In this document: positions 35,563-45,373 of the stretch, piece after piece
Position numbering within the stretch: the stretch's first letter is position 1
How the letters are laid out: each line of letters begins with the position of its first letter
Assembly (NCBI RefSeq): GCF_009690905.1
Contig: NZ_VOSW01000009.1
Location: forward strand, 62,001 to 126,000
From: Paraburkholderia madseniana
GTDB taxonomy: Bacteria > Pseudomonadota > Gammaproteobacteria > Burkholderiales > Burkholderiaceae
DNA: 64,000 bases
Direction of reading: 5' to 3'
The notes under the pieces: generated by a model
The model's input: the letters and a program-made list of their open reading frames with translations, nothing else
The model's database searches: none
What the model was told of the DNA's origin: nothing
Made by a program: the position numbers and the translations under genes

Positions 35563-37935
35563 TCAGCTATTGGTGCTCGTGCTCGTGCTGGTGCTGGACA
35601 CGCTGCGAGTGCTGTCGACATCATGCACAGCGCGGTGACCCTTCATGCCGCATACGCCGAAGCGTTCGAGCAGCGCCGGAATCGCTTCGACCGGCACCGG
35701 ACGCGAGAACAGGAAACCCTGCGCCTCGATATGGCCGAGCGCGGCGAGCCACGCAATCTGCTCTTCGGTCTCAGTGCCTTCGACCACCACCGTGAGTCCG
35801 AGCGAACGCGCCAGATTGACGATCGCGGTGACCATCACGCAGACACTACGGTCACCGGGAATCGCCTGGACGAACGAACGGTCCACCTTCAGCGTGTCGA
35901 CCGAGAAGCGGTTCAGGTAGGACAGCGACGAATAGCCTGTGCCGAAGTCGTCGAGCGCGATGCGCACGCCGAGGCGCTTCAACGCGAAGATTTTCTCCGA
36001 CACGAGTTCGGGATATTCCATCATCGCCGTCTCGGTGATTTCGAGTTCGAGGCGGCGCGCGGAGATGCCGCTTTCCTCGATCGCGTGCGAGATGGTTTCG
36101 TACAGATCGCCGCGCCAGAACTGCACCGCGGAGATGTTCACCGCGAGCGAGAGCGTGTCGTAGCCCTGTTGCTGCCACAACGCCAGTTGACGGCACGCGG
36201 TCTCGATCACGAAGTCGCCGATGGGCACGATCAACCCGGTCGATTCGGCGACCGGAATGAATTCGTTGGCCGGAATCAAACCGTGTTGCGGATGGTTCCA
36301 GCGCACCAGTGCTTCGAAACCGGTGATACAGCGGCGCGTCAGATCGATCTTCGGCTGATAGGCGAGGAACAACTGGCCTTCGGTGAGCGCGACGCGCAAC
36401 TGCTGTTCCCACTTCATCAAATGGTCCGCGCGATGCGACAACTGCGGCGAATAGAACTGATAGCAGTTCTTGCCCGCGTCCTTCGCGCTGTACATCGCGA
36501 GGTCGGCTTTTTTCAGAAGGTCGATCTCGCTCTCGTTGGCGACCGAGTAGAGCGCGATGCCGATGCTCGCGTGCAGCACGAACGAACTGCCGCGCACTTC
36601 GAAAGGTTTGGCGAACGCTTCGGCTGCCGCTTCGGCGAGTGTGACGGCGCGCTTCTCGACGTCGTCGCCCTTGATCACCACGACGAACTCGTCACCGCCG
36701 ATGCGACTCAAGGCGCCGCCGTCGCCGACCGCGGTGGCGAGGCGCGAGGCCGTCATTTGCAGCACGATGTCGCCGGCGTTGTGGCCTAGCGTGTCGTTGA
36801 CGGTCTTGAAGTTGTCCAGGTCGATGAAGAGAATCGCGAGGCGCCCGAGATTGGAATGCTGCGCCACGTCGTGCCGCAATGTTTGCAGCGTCGCATAGCG
36901 ATTGCGCAAACCGGTCAGCAGATCGTACTCGACCAGATGCGTCATCTCGCGCTCGCGCCCGAGCAGCTTGCCGATCAAACCGGTGGCCACTGCGAAGAAG
37001 CTCAGCATCGCGAGCGAGATGAAGCCCGCCATCAGGAGGTAGACGTTGCGCGTGTGGTTGTAATCGGTGAATTCCTCGGCTTGCGACAGGCCCACCAGCA
37101 CGCCGAGCGGATAGCCGTCGATATGCCGGTACGAGACGATACGCGTGATGTTGTCGATGGAATCGACGTAGGTGCCTGACACATGCTCCGAGGTCGGGTA
37201 CGAGCCGCTCGCCGAGAATGAGCCGCTGGCGGTGTCGACGCTACCGGTGCGGCGCGCCAACACCGTGCCGTTGTCCGAGATCACCGCGATCACGCCTTCG
37301 CGGCCAATGGCCGCGTTGTTGTAGAAGTCGCTGGTGAAATAGCTCGGATCTTCGGAGACCACCACGACGCCCGCGAACGAGCCGTCGGGATGATTCAGAC
37401 GCCGCGTCATCTGCAAGGTCCAGTGGCGGGATACGCGGCCGAGCACCGGCTTGCTGATATACAACTGGTCGTCGTTTTCGTGTTCGTGGACCTTGAAGTG
37501 TTCGCGGTCCGACAGATCGATGCGTTTGGGATTGGGTTCGGCCGTGTTGGCGATCAGCGTGCCGTGCTCGTCGATCAGCGACACCTGCACCAGCGTCTCG
37601 CTTTGCACCACGCCTTTTTCCACCGTGCTGGCGAGATCAAAATGATTCGGCGTTTTTTCGAACTCGTATTTGACGAAGCGGGTGATCTGGTCGACCTGGT
37701 GAATCGCCTTGACCGTGTGCTGCTCCAGCGCCGCGGAGAGAATCGCGGCAGAGGCCATCGCCTCGCGATTCGTGGCTTCTTTCTCAACCGACAGGCGCGC
37801 GAAGATCACGGCCCAAAGCAGGATCAGCACCAGCACGCCGAGCGCCGGAATGGCGAGCAAGGCACGGCGGCGCGACACAGCAGGGTCGCGGCGGGGTTTG
37901 GCTTCGCGCTGGTCGGAGAAGCGGAACTGGCTCAT
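35563..37935 (-). CDS. Membrane-bound GGDEF-EAL cyclic-di-GMP protein
   Basis: 790-residue bifunctional-looking protein. Order: first membrane helix (LLAIPALGVLVLILLWAVIF, about 24-45), an extracytoplasmic sensory region of ~260 residues of the CHASE/dCACHE kind, a second helix (YLLMAGFISLAMLSFFAVAT), a GGDEF domain with intact RIGGDEFVV, and an EAL domain with intact FEALVRW, DDFGTGYSSL and the Asp/Glu catalytic signatures. Both cyclase and phosphodiesterase sites look functional; which dominates cannot be told. ATG 37935 was preferred over a frame extension upstream. The C-terminus ends in a short Ser/Thr repeat encoded by CGTGCT-type hexamers. Confidence 0.92.
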   Translation of the reverse strand: MSQFRFSDQREAKPRRDPAVSRRRALLAIPALGVLVLILLWAVIFARLSVEKEATNREAMASAAILSAALEQHTVKAIHQVDQITRFVKYEFEKTPNHFDLASTVEKGVVQSETLVQVSLIDEHGTLIANTAEPNPKRIDLSDREHFKVHEHENDDQLYISKPVLGRVSRHWTLQMTRRLNHPDGSFAGVVVVSEDPSYFTSDFYNNAAIGREGVIAVISDNGTVLARRTGSVDTASGSFSASGSYPTSEHVSGTYVDSIDNITRIVSYRHIDGYPLGVLVGLSQAEEFTDYNHTRNVYLLMAGFISLAMLSFFAVATGLIGKLLGREREMTHLVEYDLLTGLRNRYATLQTLRHDVAQHSNLGRLAILFIDLDNFKTVNDTLGHNAGDIVLQMTASRLATAVGDGGALSRIGGDEFVVVIKGDDVEKRAVTLAEAAAEAFAKPFEVRGSSFVLHASIGIALYSVANESEIDLLKKADLAMYSAKDAGKNCYQFYSPQLSHRADHLMKWEQQLRVALTEGQLFLAYQPKIDLTRRCITGFEALVRWNHPQHGLIPANEFIPVAESTGLIVPIGDFVIETACRQLALWQQQGYDTLSLAVNISAVQFWRGDLYETISHAIEESGISARRLELEITETAMMEYPELVSEKIFALKRLGVRIALDDFGTGYSSLSYLNRFSVDTLKVDRSFVQAIPGDRSVCVMVTAIVNLARSLGLTVVVEGTETEEQIAWLAALGHIEAQGFLFSRPVPVEAIPALLERFGVCGMKGHRAVHDVDSTRSVSSTSTSTSTNS

Positions 37936-38404
37936 CGGGCGGCCCGTTCCCTGGTGCCGGCCGGTTGCAACTGCGCGAGCATTGACTGCGCTAATTTCAT
38001 GGGTGGCTGCATGGTGACCAAGGTGCCGGGACTGCTGCGCAGGGGAAGGGAGCGTGGCGTCGTGCCTGACCATCCGCAGGTCATCGGGTACGTTTCGATA
38101 TTACTTAATGCCACTGGATTAAGGAAGGGTCCGCGCATCGGGTATACGCGGGCGCAACAGGCCGTCTTGGCCGGCTGAATTCGCAGCCGGCGCAGCCAGC
38201 CTTGGGGCTGCGGCCTGGCACTTGTTTTCGAATATTTCATCGGGATATGGAATTCAGGTGTGCCAAGCCTCTCGTCATGCATGGCGCATTAATCGCGCAA
38301 ACGGTGCGGCATTCTGTTGTTAAGCGTGGCCTGAAGCGGCGAAACACGGCCGGCGTTCAGCGGCAGGCCGGCGCGCGTCAACCTGCAATCGAGCGCTGCG
38401 CCGT
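37936..38404. other. Intergenic region with a perfect hairpin
   Basis: 470 bases upstream of the GGDEF-EAL gene. GCCGGCTG (38170-38177) and CAGCCGGC (38184-38191) form an 8-bp stem without a T-run. No gene seen. Confidence 0.45.
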
Positions 38405-38632
38405 TCATGGCAACCGGAACGTGCCGTCGACGATCGTCACCGACGGCCCACCGATCCACGTTTTACCGGCTGCATCGTCGTAGTGCACCGAAACGTTGCC
38501 GGCACGGCCCAGCACGGTGCCCTGGCGGGCCGTGTAGTGCGAGCCGGGCCGCAACTCTGCAAGCGGATTGCCTTTGAACGGCACCGACGTGAACACGTCG
38601 ACTTGTTTGAAACGAACGGTGTGGGCGGTCAT
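38405..38632 (-). pseudogene. PhzF-family isomerase with a large in-frame internal deletion
   Basis: The 75-codon frame begins like PhzF/YddE proteins (VRFKQVDVFTSVPFKGNPLA, the conserved N-terminal strand and GNPLA) and after about 25 residues jumps to the C-terminal end of the same family (YTARQGTVLGRAGNVSVHYD, then WIGGPSVTIVDGTFRL). Full-length members have about 260-300 residues, so roughly 200 codons are missing without a frameshift. The catalytic Glu and most of the fold are lost. It is open from ATG to stop and could still be translated. Confidence 0.8.
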
Positions 38633-38813
38633 CGGGCGCAGTCCGGCGAATCCAGCAGATTGATGGGCTTCGCGGATTCTACCTGGTGGCAAAGGAACGA
38701 TCTACCTCACCACAAATGCAAAACGCGCCGCAGGTGACAGACACCTCGCGACGCGTTCAGTACGCTTGGAACGACCGGCCGGGCGAACCGGCGGCCGAAC
38801 CTGTTGGCGATTG

Positions 38814-39278
38814 TTATTCGACTTCGGCGATCATCTCGATCTCGACGCATGCGCCGAGCGGAATCTGCGCCACGCCGAACGCCGAACGCGCATGTTTACC
38901 GCGCTCGCCGAACACGTCCGCGATCAGTTCGGAGGCGCCGTTGGTCACCAGATGCTGCTCGGTAAACTCGAGCGTCGAGTTGACGAGGCTCATCAGCTTG
39001 ACGATGCGCGTGACGCGGTTCAGGTCGCCCACATGCGTATGCAGCGTGGCGAGCAGGTCGATCGCGATGGACCGCGCGGCGGCCTTGCCTTCTTCGGTGG
39101 TGAGGGTGGCGCCGAGCTTGCCGGCCCACACCTTGCCGTCTTTCTTCGCGATGTGACCCGACAGGTACACCGTGTTGCCGCTTTGCGCGCTCATCACATA
39201 GGCGGCTGCCGGAGCGCCTGCGCTCGGCAGTTCGATGCCCAGTTCCTTAAGCTTGTCGTACACATTTGATTGAGCCAT
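38814..39278 (-). CDS. RidA family protein (YjgF/YER057c/UK114)
   Basis: 154-residue member of the RidA superfamily, larger than canonical RidA (128). Visible features are SGNTVYLSGHIAKKDGKVWAG, the AARSIAIDLLATLHTHVGDL helix, and the C-terminal GARSAFGVAQIPLGACVEIE-type stretch. The longer form is the subgroup often called TdcF/YjgH-like. These deaminate reactive enamine/imine intermediates from PLP enzymes; it is followed on the same strand by the aminotransferase at 39332, 53 bases upstream of its start, so the pairing is functional sense. Cytoplasmic trimer by family. Confidence 0.92.
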   Translation of the reverse strand: MAQSNVYDKLKELGIELPSAGAPAAAYVMSAQSGNTVYLSGHIAKKDGKVWAGKLGATLTTEEGKAAARSIAIDLLATLHTHVGDLNRVTRIVKLMSLVNSTLEFTEQHLVTNGASELIADVFGERGKHARSAFGVAQIPLGACVEIEMIAEVE

Positions 39279-39331
39279 GGTGTGTCCTTAGTCAGTAGTT
39301 GAGTTCGGTGGCGCGGGTTGGTCGAGACGGC

Positions 39332-40528
39332 TTAGACCTTCGCGCGGATCAGCGCCGCGAGACGCGACACGCCTTCGTCGATCTTGGCCGGCGGCACCGT
39401 GACGAACGACAGGCGCAGCGTATTGTGCTGCGCTTCGCTCGCAAAGAACGGACCGCCCGGCACGAACGCGACATTCTGCGCGACGGCTTCTTCGAGCAGC
39501 TTCATGCTGTCGATCTGCGCGGGCAGATTCACCCACACGAACATGCCGCCTTCCGGACGGTTCCAGCTTACGCCTTCCGGCATGTAGCGTTCGAGCGAGG
39601 CGAGCATCGCCGCGCATTGATCGCGATACAGTTCGCGAATGGTCGGCACGTGCGTGTCGAGGAAGCCGTCCTTGATTACTTCGTACACGATGCGTTGCGT
39701 GAAGCTCGGCGTGTGCAGATCGGTGGCTTGCTTGGCCTGCACGAGCTTGAAGATCAACTCTTCGGGCGCAATGATGTAGCCGACCCGCAGGCCCGGCGCC
39801 AGCACTTTCGAGAACGAGCCGAGATGGACGATGTGATCCGGCGCCATCGACAGCATGGTGGGCAGCGGTTCACCCGCGTAGTCGAGCGCGCCGTAGGGAT
39901 CGTCTTCGATTACCGGGAACGGTGCGGTCTTCGCGAACGCGGCCAATGCACGACGGCGTTCGACCGGCAGGCGGCGGCCCGTCGGATTCTGGAAGTTGGG
40001 TTGTGCGTACAGGAGGCGTGCGCCGGCCGTCAGCTCGGATGTGAGCGCTTCGGGAATCAGGCCTTGCTCGTCGGTCGGCACCTGCACGTAGCGCGGCTCG
40101 TACATCGAGAAGGATTGCAGCGCGCCGAGGTAAGTCGGCGTTTCGACCAGCACGGGGCTGTCCGGGCACACCAGCACTTTGCCGAGCAGGTCGAGCGCTT
40201 GCTGCGAGCCGGTCGTGATCAGTACCTGCGAAGGACGAATCTGCGCGCCGTTCACCGAATAGCGCTGCGCGATCCATTCACGCAGCGGCAGATAGCCTTC
40301 GGTCGCGCTGTACTGCAACGCCGCGGCGGGCGCGTCGCGCAGAATGCGGTCGGATGCTTCGCGCATGCGCTCGGCCGGGAAGGTCGCCGGCGAGGGCAGG
40401 CCGCCCGCGAACGAAATGACTTCGGGCCGTTCCGTGACCTTCAGGATCTCGCGGATCGCCGAGCTCGTGAGCTTGCGTGCGCGTTCGGACAGTTGCCACG
40501 TGGGGGCTTTCAAGTCGCTTTGGTCCAT
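39332..40528 (-). CDS. PLP-dependent aminotransferase (class I/II, 2-aminoadipate type)
   Basis: 398-residue fold-type I aminotransferase lacking a DNA-binding domain. PLP features: TTGSQQALDLLGKV, PNFQNPTGRRL, EDDPYGALDY and the Schiff-base lysine in LGSFSKVLAPGLRVGY. It resembles LysN/2-aminoadipate and related multi-substrate transaminases. It is upstream of the RidA gene on the same strand (53 bases between), making a transaminase plus imine-deaminase operon. Likely substrate branched-chain, aromatic or alpha-aminoadipate donors; not determinable here. Confidence 0.93.
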   Translation of the reverse strand: MDQSDLKAPTWQLSERARKLTSSAIREILKVTERPEVISFAGGLPSPATFPAERMREASDRILRDAPAAALQYSATEGYLPLREWIAQRYSVNGAQIRPSQVLITTGSQQALDLLGKVLVCPDSPVLVETPTYLGALQSFSMYEPRYVQVPTDEQGLIPEALTSELTAGARLLYAQPNFQNPTGRRLPVERRRALAAFAKTAPFPVIEDDPYGALDYAGEPLPTMLSMAPDHIVHLGSFSKVLAPGLRVGYIIAPEELIFKLVQAKQATDLHTPSFTQRIVYEVIKDGFLDTHVPTIRELYRDQCAAMLASLERYMPEGVSWNRPEGGMFVWVNLPAQIDSMKLLEEAVAQNVAFVPGGPFFASEAQHNTLRLSFVTVPPAKIDEGVSRLAALIRAKV

Positions 40529-40603
40529 GGTCTCCTCTGCTGGTATCTCTGGAACCGGTCAAAACTTCGATTATCGCGCGAGTTGACGACCCGCGCGCGC
40601 TGC

Positions 40604-41293
40604 TTATTTAAGGGTCCGTAGACCCTCGGGTGTTTCAAACTCGGCGACAAGTGCCGGCGCGCCTTCCGTGGGCTCGAGTGCGATCAGGTGCGCCGCACCC
40701 AGCCAGTGCAATTGCGCAGCGATCGTGTCGGCCTGCGGATGGGCTGCTTTCAAAGCTTTCAGCGCGATGTCCGTTTCCGGCAGGACCGCCGACGGGTGCC
40801 GCGGCGTGTCCCACTGGATCAGCGACGGCAATACCCCGTCGCCGGCGCCTTGCCACGCGGGGAAGGCGCCATCGTCAGGCACCGACAGACCCCAGGTGAA
40901 ATCGCCGCGCGTCATCGGTACGATCGGTGCAATGCGCTGGGGATACTGCGTTTGCCATGCCGCGAGTTGCTTTGGCCGGTCGACTCGGGCAACCCAGTGC
41001 GACAGGTACGGGCCCTTTTCGAGCCGCGCTTGCGTCGCCGGGTCGTCGAGGGCGAACAGGCGGGCACGAGGCGCGGCGCCATCCGCTGGTTCTGCCGCCT
41101 GCGGGTCGACCGCAATCACTTCCAGATACACGCCGCCCCACAGATTCAGCAGACGATTGTGCGTGCGCATCAGCGGATGCGCGCCACCGCCGGCCGGAGC
41201 GACGCCCAGCGTGTCGGCAACGTACTGCGTGCCCTCGTCGAGGGTACGGGCGGAAATCACGAGGTGATCGAGACGGAGCGAATGGGCAGTCAT
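40604..41293 (-). CDS. VOC family protein, glyoxalase-like domain
   Basis: 229-residue protein with an N-terminal glyoxalase-like strand (LRLDHLVISARTLDEGTQYV), the GVYLEVIAVD strand and later WGLSVPDDGAF; it belongs to the Glyoxalase_3-like group. Metal ligands are plausible at His10 and the Glu in LEVIAV. It is divergent from the MocR regulator at 41571 and separated by 277 bases containing repeated CGGTACA sites, so it, and possibly the aminotransferase and RidA genes behind it, may be the regulator's targets. Confidence 0.85.
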   Translation of the reverse strand: MTAHSLRLDHLVISARTLDEGTQYVADTLGVAPAGGGAHPLMRTHNRLLNLWGGVYLEVIAVDPQAAEPADGAAPRARLFALDDPATQARLEKGPYLSHWVARVDRPKQLAAWQTQYPQRIAPIVPMTRGDFTWGLSVPDDGAFPAWQGAGDGVLPSLIQWDTPRHPSAVLPETDIALKALKAAHPQADTIAAQLHWLGAAHLIALEPTEGAPALVAEFETPEGLRTLK

Positions 41294-41524
41294 GGCGGAT
41301 CAGGAAAACGGTTTCTGCGGTAAGCCGGAACGCGCGCCGGGTGCGGCAGCAGCGTTGCCGGGGTCGTAAGCATAACCGTTTGCCGGGGCGGCGGGCCAGG
41401 CGGATGGCGTTTGGGCGGGGTGCCCGAACTCGCTCGTGAGCGGCGGAATGCAACCCGGGCCGCCTCATCATCCGATGCTTATCTTAAATGTAGCCTTGAA
41501 TGTAGCGGCGGCGACCGGCACAGT

Positions 41525-41557
41525 AACGGTACAATCGACTCGATACCGTTCGGTACA
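41525..41557. promoter_or_regulatory. Repeated CGGTACA operator upstream of the mocR gene
   Basis: CGGTACA occurs twice as a direct repeat (41527-41533 and 41551-41557). AACGGTA (41525-41531) and TACCGTT (41544-41550) form an inverted repeat, and TACCG-TT-CGGTA (41544-41555) is a palindrome. The cluster ends 13 bases before the ATG, suited to autoregulation. Confidence 0.6.
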
Positions 41558-41570
41558 GTTGGAGCCCGTC

Positions 41571-43025
41571 ATGTCCGTCCCGCTTACCCAGATTCCCACG
41601 CCTCACGATACGACGTCGCTGACGCTGGTCGAGCAACTCGTCCAGTGGGCGCGCCGCCGCATCGAGGAGCGCGTGTTTCGTCCCGGCATGCGCATGCCGT
41701 CGATCCGCAAGCTGGCGCTGGACAAGGGCGTATCGCGCTTCACCGTGGTCGAGGCGTATGAGCGGCTGGTGGCGCAGGGCTACCTGGAGTCGCGGCGCGG
41801 TTCTGGCTTCTTTGTGCGCGAACGATTGGGCGCTACGCCGACGGCCGAGATCCGCACGATCGCCGCAGCGGCGCCCGCGCCGGCCACGATCGATGTCGTC
41901 TGGCTGCTGCGCAACATGCTGCATACCGGCGCACGTCCCGAGCGCAGTCCAGGCCTCGGCTACTTGCCGGGCCGCTGGCTCGACGGCGATCTGATTACCA
42001 ACGCGCTGCGCACGCTAGGCCGGCAAAGCGGCGCGCAGATGCTCGGCATCGGTACGCCACAGGGCTTTTTGCCGCTCCGCCAGCAGTTGCAGACGCGGCT
42101 GGAGGAGCTGGAAATCGGTGCTTCGCCGGATCAGATCGTGATGGTCTCCGGCATCACCCAGGCGATCGACCTGATTTCGCGGATTTACGTGAAGCCGGGC
42201 GATGCGGTGATCGTCGGCGATCCGGCCTGGTTTCAGATGTTCGGGCGCTTCGCGTCGCAGGGCGCGCGGCTGGTCGGCATGCCGTACACGCCCGATGGGC
42301 CGGACCTCGACGCGCTCGAGTCGCTGGTCGAGACCTGGCGGCCGAAAATGCTGGTGATCAATTCGGTGCTGCAGAACCCCACCGGCACCTCGCTCACGGC
42401 CGCGCAGGCATTCCGCATTCTGCGTCTGGCCGAAGCGTACGATTTCATCGTCGTCGAAGACGATATTTATGGTGATCTGTGCCCGCCGAGCTATCCTGGC
42501 ACGCGTCTCGCCAGCCTCGACCAGTTGAAGCGCGTGATCTACCTGGGCAGCTTTTCGAAGACGCTCGCGCCCAATCTGCGCGTGGGTTTTATCGCCTGCG
42601 CGCCCGAAGTCGCCACGGCCGTCAGCGATCAGAAAATGCTGGTCGGCATGACGAGCCCCGAACTGAACGAGCGCGTGCTCTACAAGATTCTCACTGAGGG
42701 CCATTACCGCCGGCACGTCGAGCGGCTGCGCGCGCGGCTCGACGGCGTGCGCGAAAAATCCGTGCGGATGCTCGAGAAGACCGGTATGAAGCTGTTTCTG
42801 ACGCCCGCGGCGGGCATGTTCCTGTGGGCCGACACGGGCGTCGATGCGAGCGCGCTCGCGGCCGCCGGCCACGAAGAAGGCTTTCTGCTGACGCCGGGTA
42901 GCCTGTTTTCTCCGCAGCAATCGCCCACCACGTGGATGCGCTTCAATATCGCCAACTGCGGCGATCCGGAGCTGTCGACGTTCCTGTGCCGCTATCTCGA
43001 CAGCATCGCCCGGCGCGCCTCTTGA
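41571..43025 (+). CDS. MocR/PdxR-type transcriptional regulator (GntR HTH + aminotransferase domain)
   Basis: 484 residues. The N-terminal GntR winged helix reads EERVFRPGMRMPSIRKLALD, SRFTVVEAYERLVAQGYLES. The remaining ~390 residues are a fold-type I aminotransferase domain with NPTGTSLTAAQ, EDDIYGDL and the PLP Lys in LGSFSKTLAPNLRVGF, all retained, so PLP binding is expected. Such regulators sense PLP-linked metabolites. Start 41571 directly follows the repeated operator. Its 3' end carries the htpG heat-shock promoter. Confidence 0.93.
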   Translation: MSVPLTQIPTPHDTTSLTLVEQLVQWARRRIEERVFRPGMRMPSIRKLALDKGVSRFTVVEAYERLVAQGYLESRRGSGFFVRERLGATPTAEIRTIAAAAPAPATIDVVWLLRNMLHTGARPERSPGLGYLPGRWLDGDLITNALRTLGRQSGAQMLGIGTPQGFLPLRQQLQTRLEELEIGASPDQIVMVSGITQAIDLISRIYVKPGDAVIVGDPAWFQMFGRFASQGARLVGMPYTPDGPDLDALESLVETWRPKMLVINSVLQNPTGTSLTAAQAFRILRLAEAYDFIVVEDDIYGDLCPPSYPGTRLASLDQLKRVIYLGSFSKTLAPNLRVGFIACAPEVATAVSDQKMLVGMTSPELNERVLYKILTEGHYRRHVERLRARLDGVREKSVRMLEKTGMKLFLTPAAGMFLWADTGVDASALAAAGHEEGFLLTPGSLFSPQQSPTTWMRFNIANCGDPELSTFLCRYLDSIARRAS

Positions 43026-43048
43026 AACCGCGCCGGCTTGCCCCAACT
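43021..43048 (+). promoter_or_regulatory. Sigma-32 heat-shock promoter of htpG
   Basis: CTTGAAA (43021-43027), a 13-base spacer and CCCCAACT (43041-43048) match the RpoH consensus CTTGAAA-N(11-15)-CCCCATnT closely. The -35 box overlaps the stop codon of the mocR gene. Predicted leader about 130 bases. Confidence 0.75.
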
Positions 43049-43186
43049 TAGCGGCGACACGGCAATCCGGCCATCCGGCGGCACGGTCCCGGCGGCCAAA
43101 GAGAGGCCCAAGCGGGCCCCAAGCGGCTCGCGGCCGTGCGCCACGCCTGACTAGAACCCCATTCGTAACAGAGAGGAAGTCCGACC

Positions 43187-45085
43187 ATGGCACAAGAAAC
43201 CATGAGCTTTCAGGCAGAAGTTAAACAACTTCTGCACCTGATGATCCATTCGCTGTACAGCAACAAGGAAATCTTTCTGCGCGAGCTGATTTCGAACGCG
43301 TCCGACGCGGCCGACAAGCTGCGCTTTGAAGCGATCGAAAATAGCGGACTGTACGAAAACGATCCGAATCTGCGGATTCGCGTCTCGTACGACAAGACCG
43401 CACGCACCGTCACCATCGACGACAACGGCATCGGGATGAGCCGCGACGAGACGATCTCGCATCTCGGCACGATCGCGCGCTCGGGCACCAAGGAATTCTT
43501 CGGCAAGCTCTCCGGCGACCAGCAGAAAGATGCGGCGCTGATCGGCCAGTTTGGCGTGGGCTTTTACTCGGGCTTCATCGTCGCGGACAAGATCACGGTC
43601 GAAACGCGCCGTGCCGGTTTGCCGGCCTCGGAAGGCGTGCGCTGGGAAAGCGCAGGCGAGGGCGATTTCGCGGTCGAGCAGATCGAACACGCCGCGCGCG
43701 GCACGACCATCACGCTGCATCTGCGCGCCGATGAAGACGAGCTGCTGTCGTTGCATCGTCTGAAGTCGATCATCCAGAAGTACTCGGACCACGTCGCGCT
43801 GCCCATCGTGATGGCGAAGGAAGAGTGGGACGCTGAAAAGAGCGAGATGGTCACGAAGGACGAAGACGAGACCGTCAACCAGGCGAGCGCGCTGTGGACC
43901 CGTTCGAAGAACGACATCACGGAAGAACAGTACAAGCAGTTTTACCAGCATCTCTCGCACGATCATCAGGATCCGCTGACGTGGACGCATAATCGCGTTG
44001 AAGGCCGCAGCGAATACACGCAACTGCTGTACGTGCCGACGCATGCACCGTTCGACATGTTCAACCGTGATCATCGCGCCGGTCTGAAGCTGTACGTGAA
44101 ACGTGTATTCATCATGGACGACGCAGAACAACTGCTGCCGGGCTATCTGCGTTTCGTGAAGGGCGTGGTCGATTCGGCTGATCTGCCGTTGAACGTGTCG
44201 CGCGAAATTCTGCAGGAAAGCCGCGACGTGAAGGCGATCCGCGAAGGCGTGACCAAGCGTTCGCTGTCGATGCTCGAAGAATTGGCGAACGCCGAAAACG
44301 ACGCTGATAAGGAAAAGTACGCCGGCTTCTGGAAGGAATTCGGTCAGGTGCTGAAGGAAGGCATCGGCGAAGATTTCGCCAATCGCGAGCGTATTGCGAA
44401 GCTGGTGCGTTTCGCGTCGACGCATACGGAATCGCCGGAACAAAATGTCTCGCTCGCCGATTACGTCGCGCGGATGAAGCCCGAGCAAACGAAGATCTAC
44501 TACGTGACCGCCGACACCTGGCAGGCCGCGACCCACAGCCCGCATCTCGAAGTGTTCCGCAAGAAGGGCGTGGAAGTGCTGCTGCTGACCGATCGCGTCG
44601 ATGAATGGATGCTGTCGTTCCTGAATGAATTCGACGGCAAGCCGCTGCAAAGCGTCGCGCGCGGCGATCTCGATCTGGGCGCGCTGAATGACGAAGAAAA
44701 GCAGGCGCAGGAGAAGGTCGGCGAAGAGTTCAAGCCGCTCGTCGACAAGATGAAAGAAGCGTTGAAGGACAAGGCCAAGGACGTGCGTTTGACGTTCCGT
44801 CTGACCGATTCGCCGTCCTGCCTCGTGGCCGACGATGGCGAAATGAGCGGCTATCTGCAACGTATGCTGAAGGCGGCGGGTCAGGAAGCGCCGTCGTTCC
44901 ACCCGATTCTCGAAGTGAATCCGGAGCATGCACTGGTGAAGGGCTTGCATGCGGACAGCGCGAATTTCGACGACTGGTGTCATCTGTTGTTCGATCAGGC
45001 GCTGCTTGCTGAAGGCGGTGCGCTGGAAGATCCTGCCAGCTTCGTGAAGCGTACCAACGCGTTGTTGCTGGCGCGTGCTGGTTGA
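43187..45085 (+). CDS. htpG: Molecular chaperone HtpG (Hsp90)
   Basis: 632-residue cytosolic Hsp90 (E. coli 624). The GHKL ATP site is visible in the N-terminal domain: [27 protein letters not shown] and [16 protein letters not shown]. The middle domain has the catalytic-loop region [24 protein letters not shown], and the C-terminal dimerisation domain follows. AGAGGAAG precedes the ATG. Expression is probably heat-induced from the sigma-32 promoter 140 bases upstream. A very strong terminator follows, so it is monocistronic. Confidence 0.98.
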   Translation: MAQETMSFQAEVKQLLHLMIHSLYSNKEIFLRELISNASDAADKLRFEAIENSGLYENDPNLRIRVSYDKTARTVTIDDNGIGMSRDETISHLGTIARSGTKEFFGKLSGDQQKDAALIGQFGVGFYSGFIVADKITVETRRAGLPASEGVRWESAGEGDFAVEQIEHAARGTTITLHLRADEDELLSLHRLKSIIQKYSDHVALPIVMAKEEWDAEKSEMVTKDEDETVNQASALWTRSKNDITEEQYKQFYQHLSHDHQDPLTWTHNRVEGRSEYTQLLYVPTHAPFDMFNRDHRAGLKLYVKRVFIMDDAEQLLPGYLRFVKGVVDSADLPLNVSREILQESRDVKAIREGVTKRSLSMLEELANAENDADKEKYAGFWKEFGQVLKEGIGEDFANRERIAKLVRFASTHTESPEQNVSLADYVARMKPEQTKIYYVTADTWQAATHSPHLEVFRKKGVEVLLLTDRVDEWMLSFLNEFDGKPLQSVARGDLDLGALNDEEKQAQEKVGEEFKPLVDKMKEALKDKAKDVRLTFRLTDSPSCLVADDGEMSGYLQRMLKAAGQEAPSFHPILEVNPEHALVKGLHADSANFDDWCHLLFDQALLAEGGALEDPASFVKRTNALLLARAG

Positions 45086-45140
45086 GTTTTCGAGTTTGAA
45101 TTGAGTCTGGACCGGCGTCGTTTTGACGCTTGTGATTGAA

Positions 45141-45172
45141 AAAATGCGCTGCCTTGGCAGCGCATTTTTTTT
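45141..45172 (+). terminator. Strong terminator after htpG
   Basis: Perfect 13-bp stem AAAATGCGCTGCC / GGCAGCGCATTTT with a 2-base loop, followed by a run of T. Confidence 0.94.
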
Positions 45173-45373
45173 GCCCTCCTTTAACCAATCAAACCCATTC
45201 AACGCGCTAAATCGAGATTGATTTGTGAGATGTGAAAACGTGGTTCTGTCTTATGCTTGCGCGATCGAAATTTGGATGCTTAAGGGACTATTTGCAGTCT
45301 CCCGGCCGTTCACGCATCCGATCTCATTTCTGCAATTGCGCATTGACGCGCCGCGATAACTTTCTGTATTCCC

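Noticed and set aside
45343..45372. TTGACG and TATTCC as a promoter for the TPR-glycosyltransferase gene
   Set aside because: The -10 would touch the ATG, leaving no room for a transcription start.
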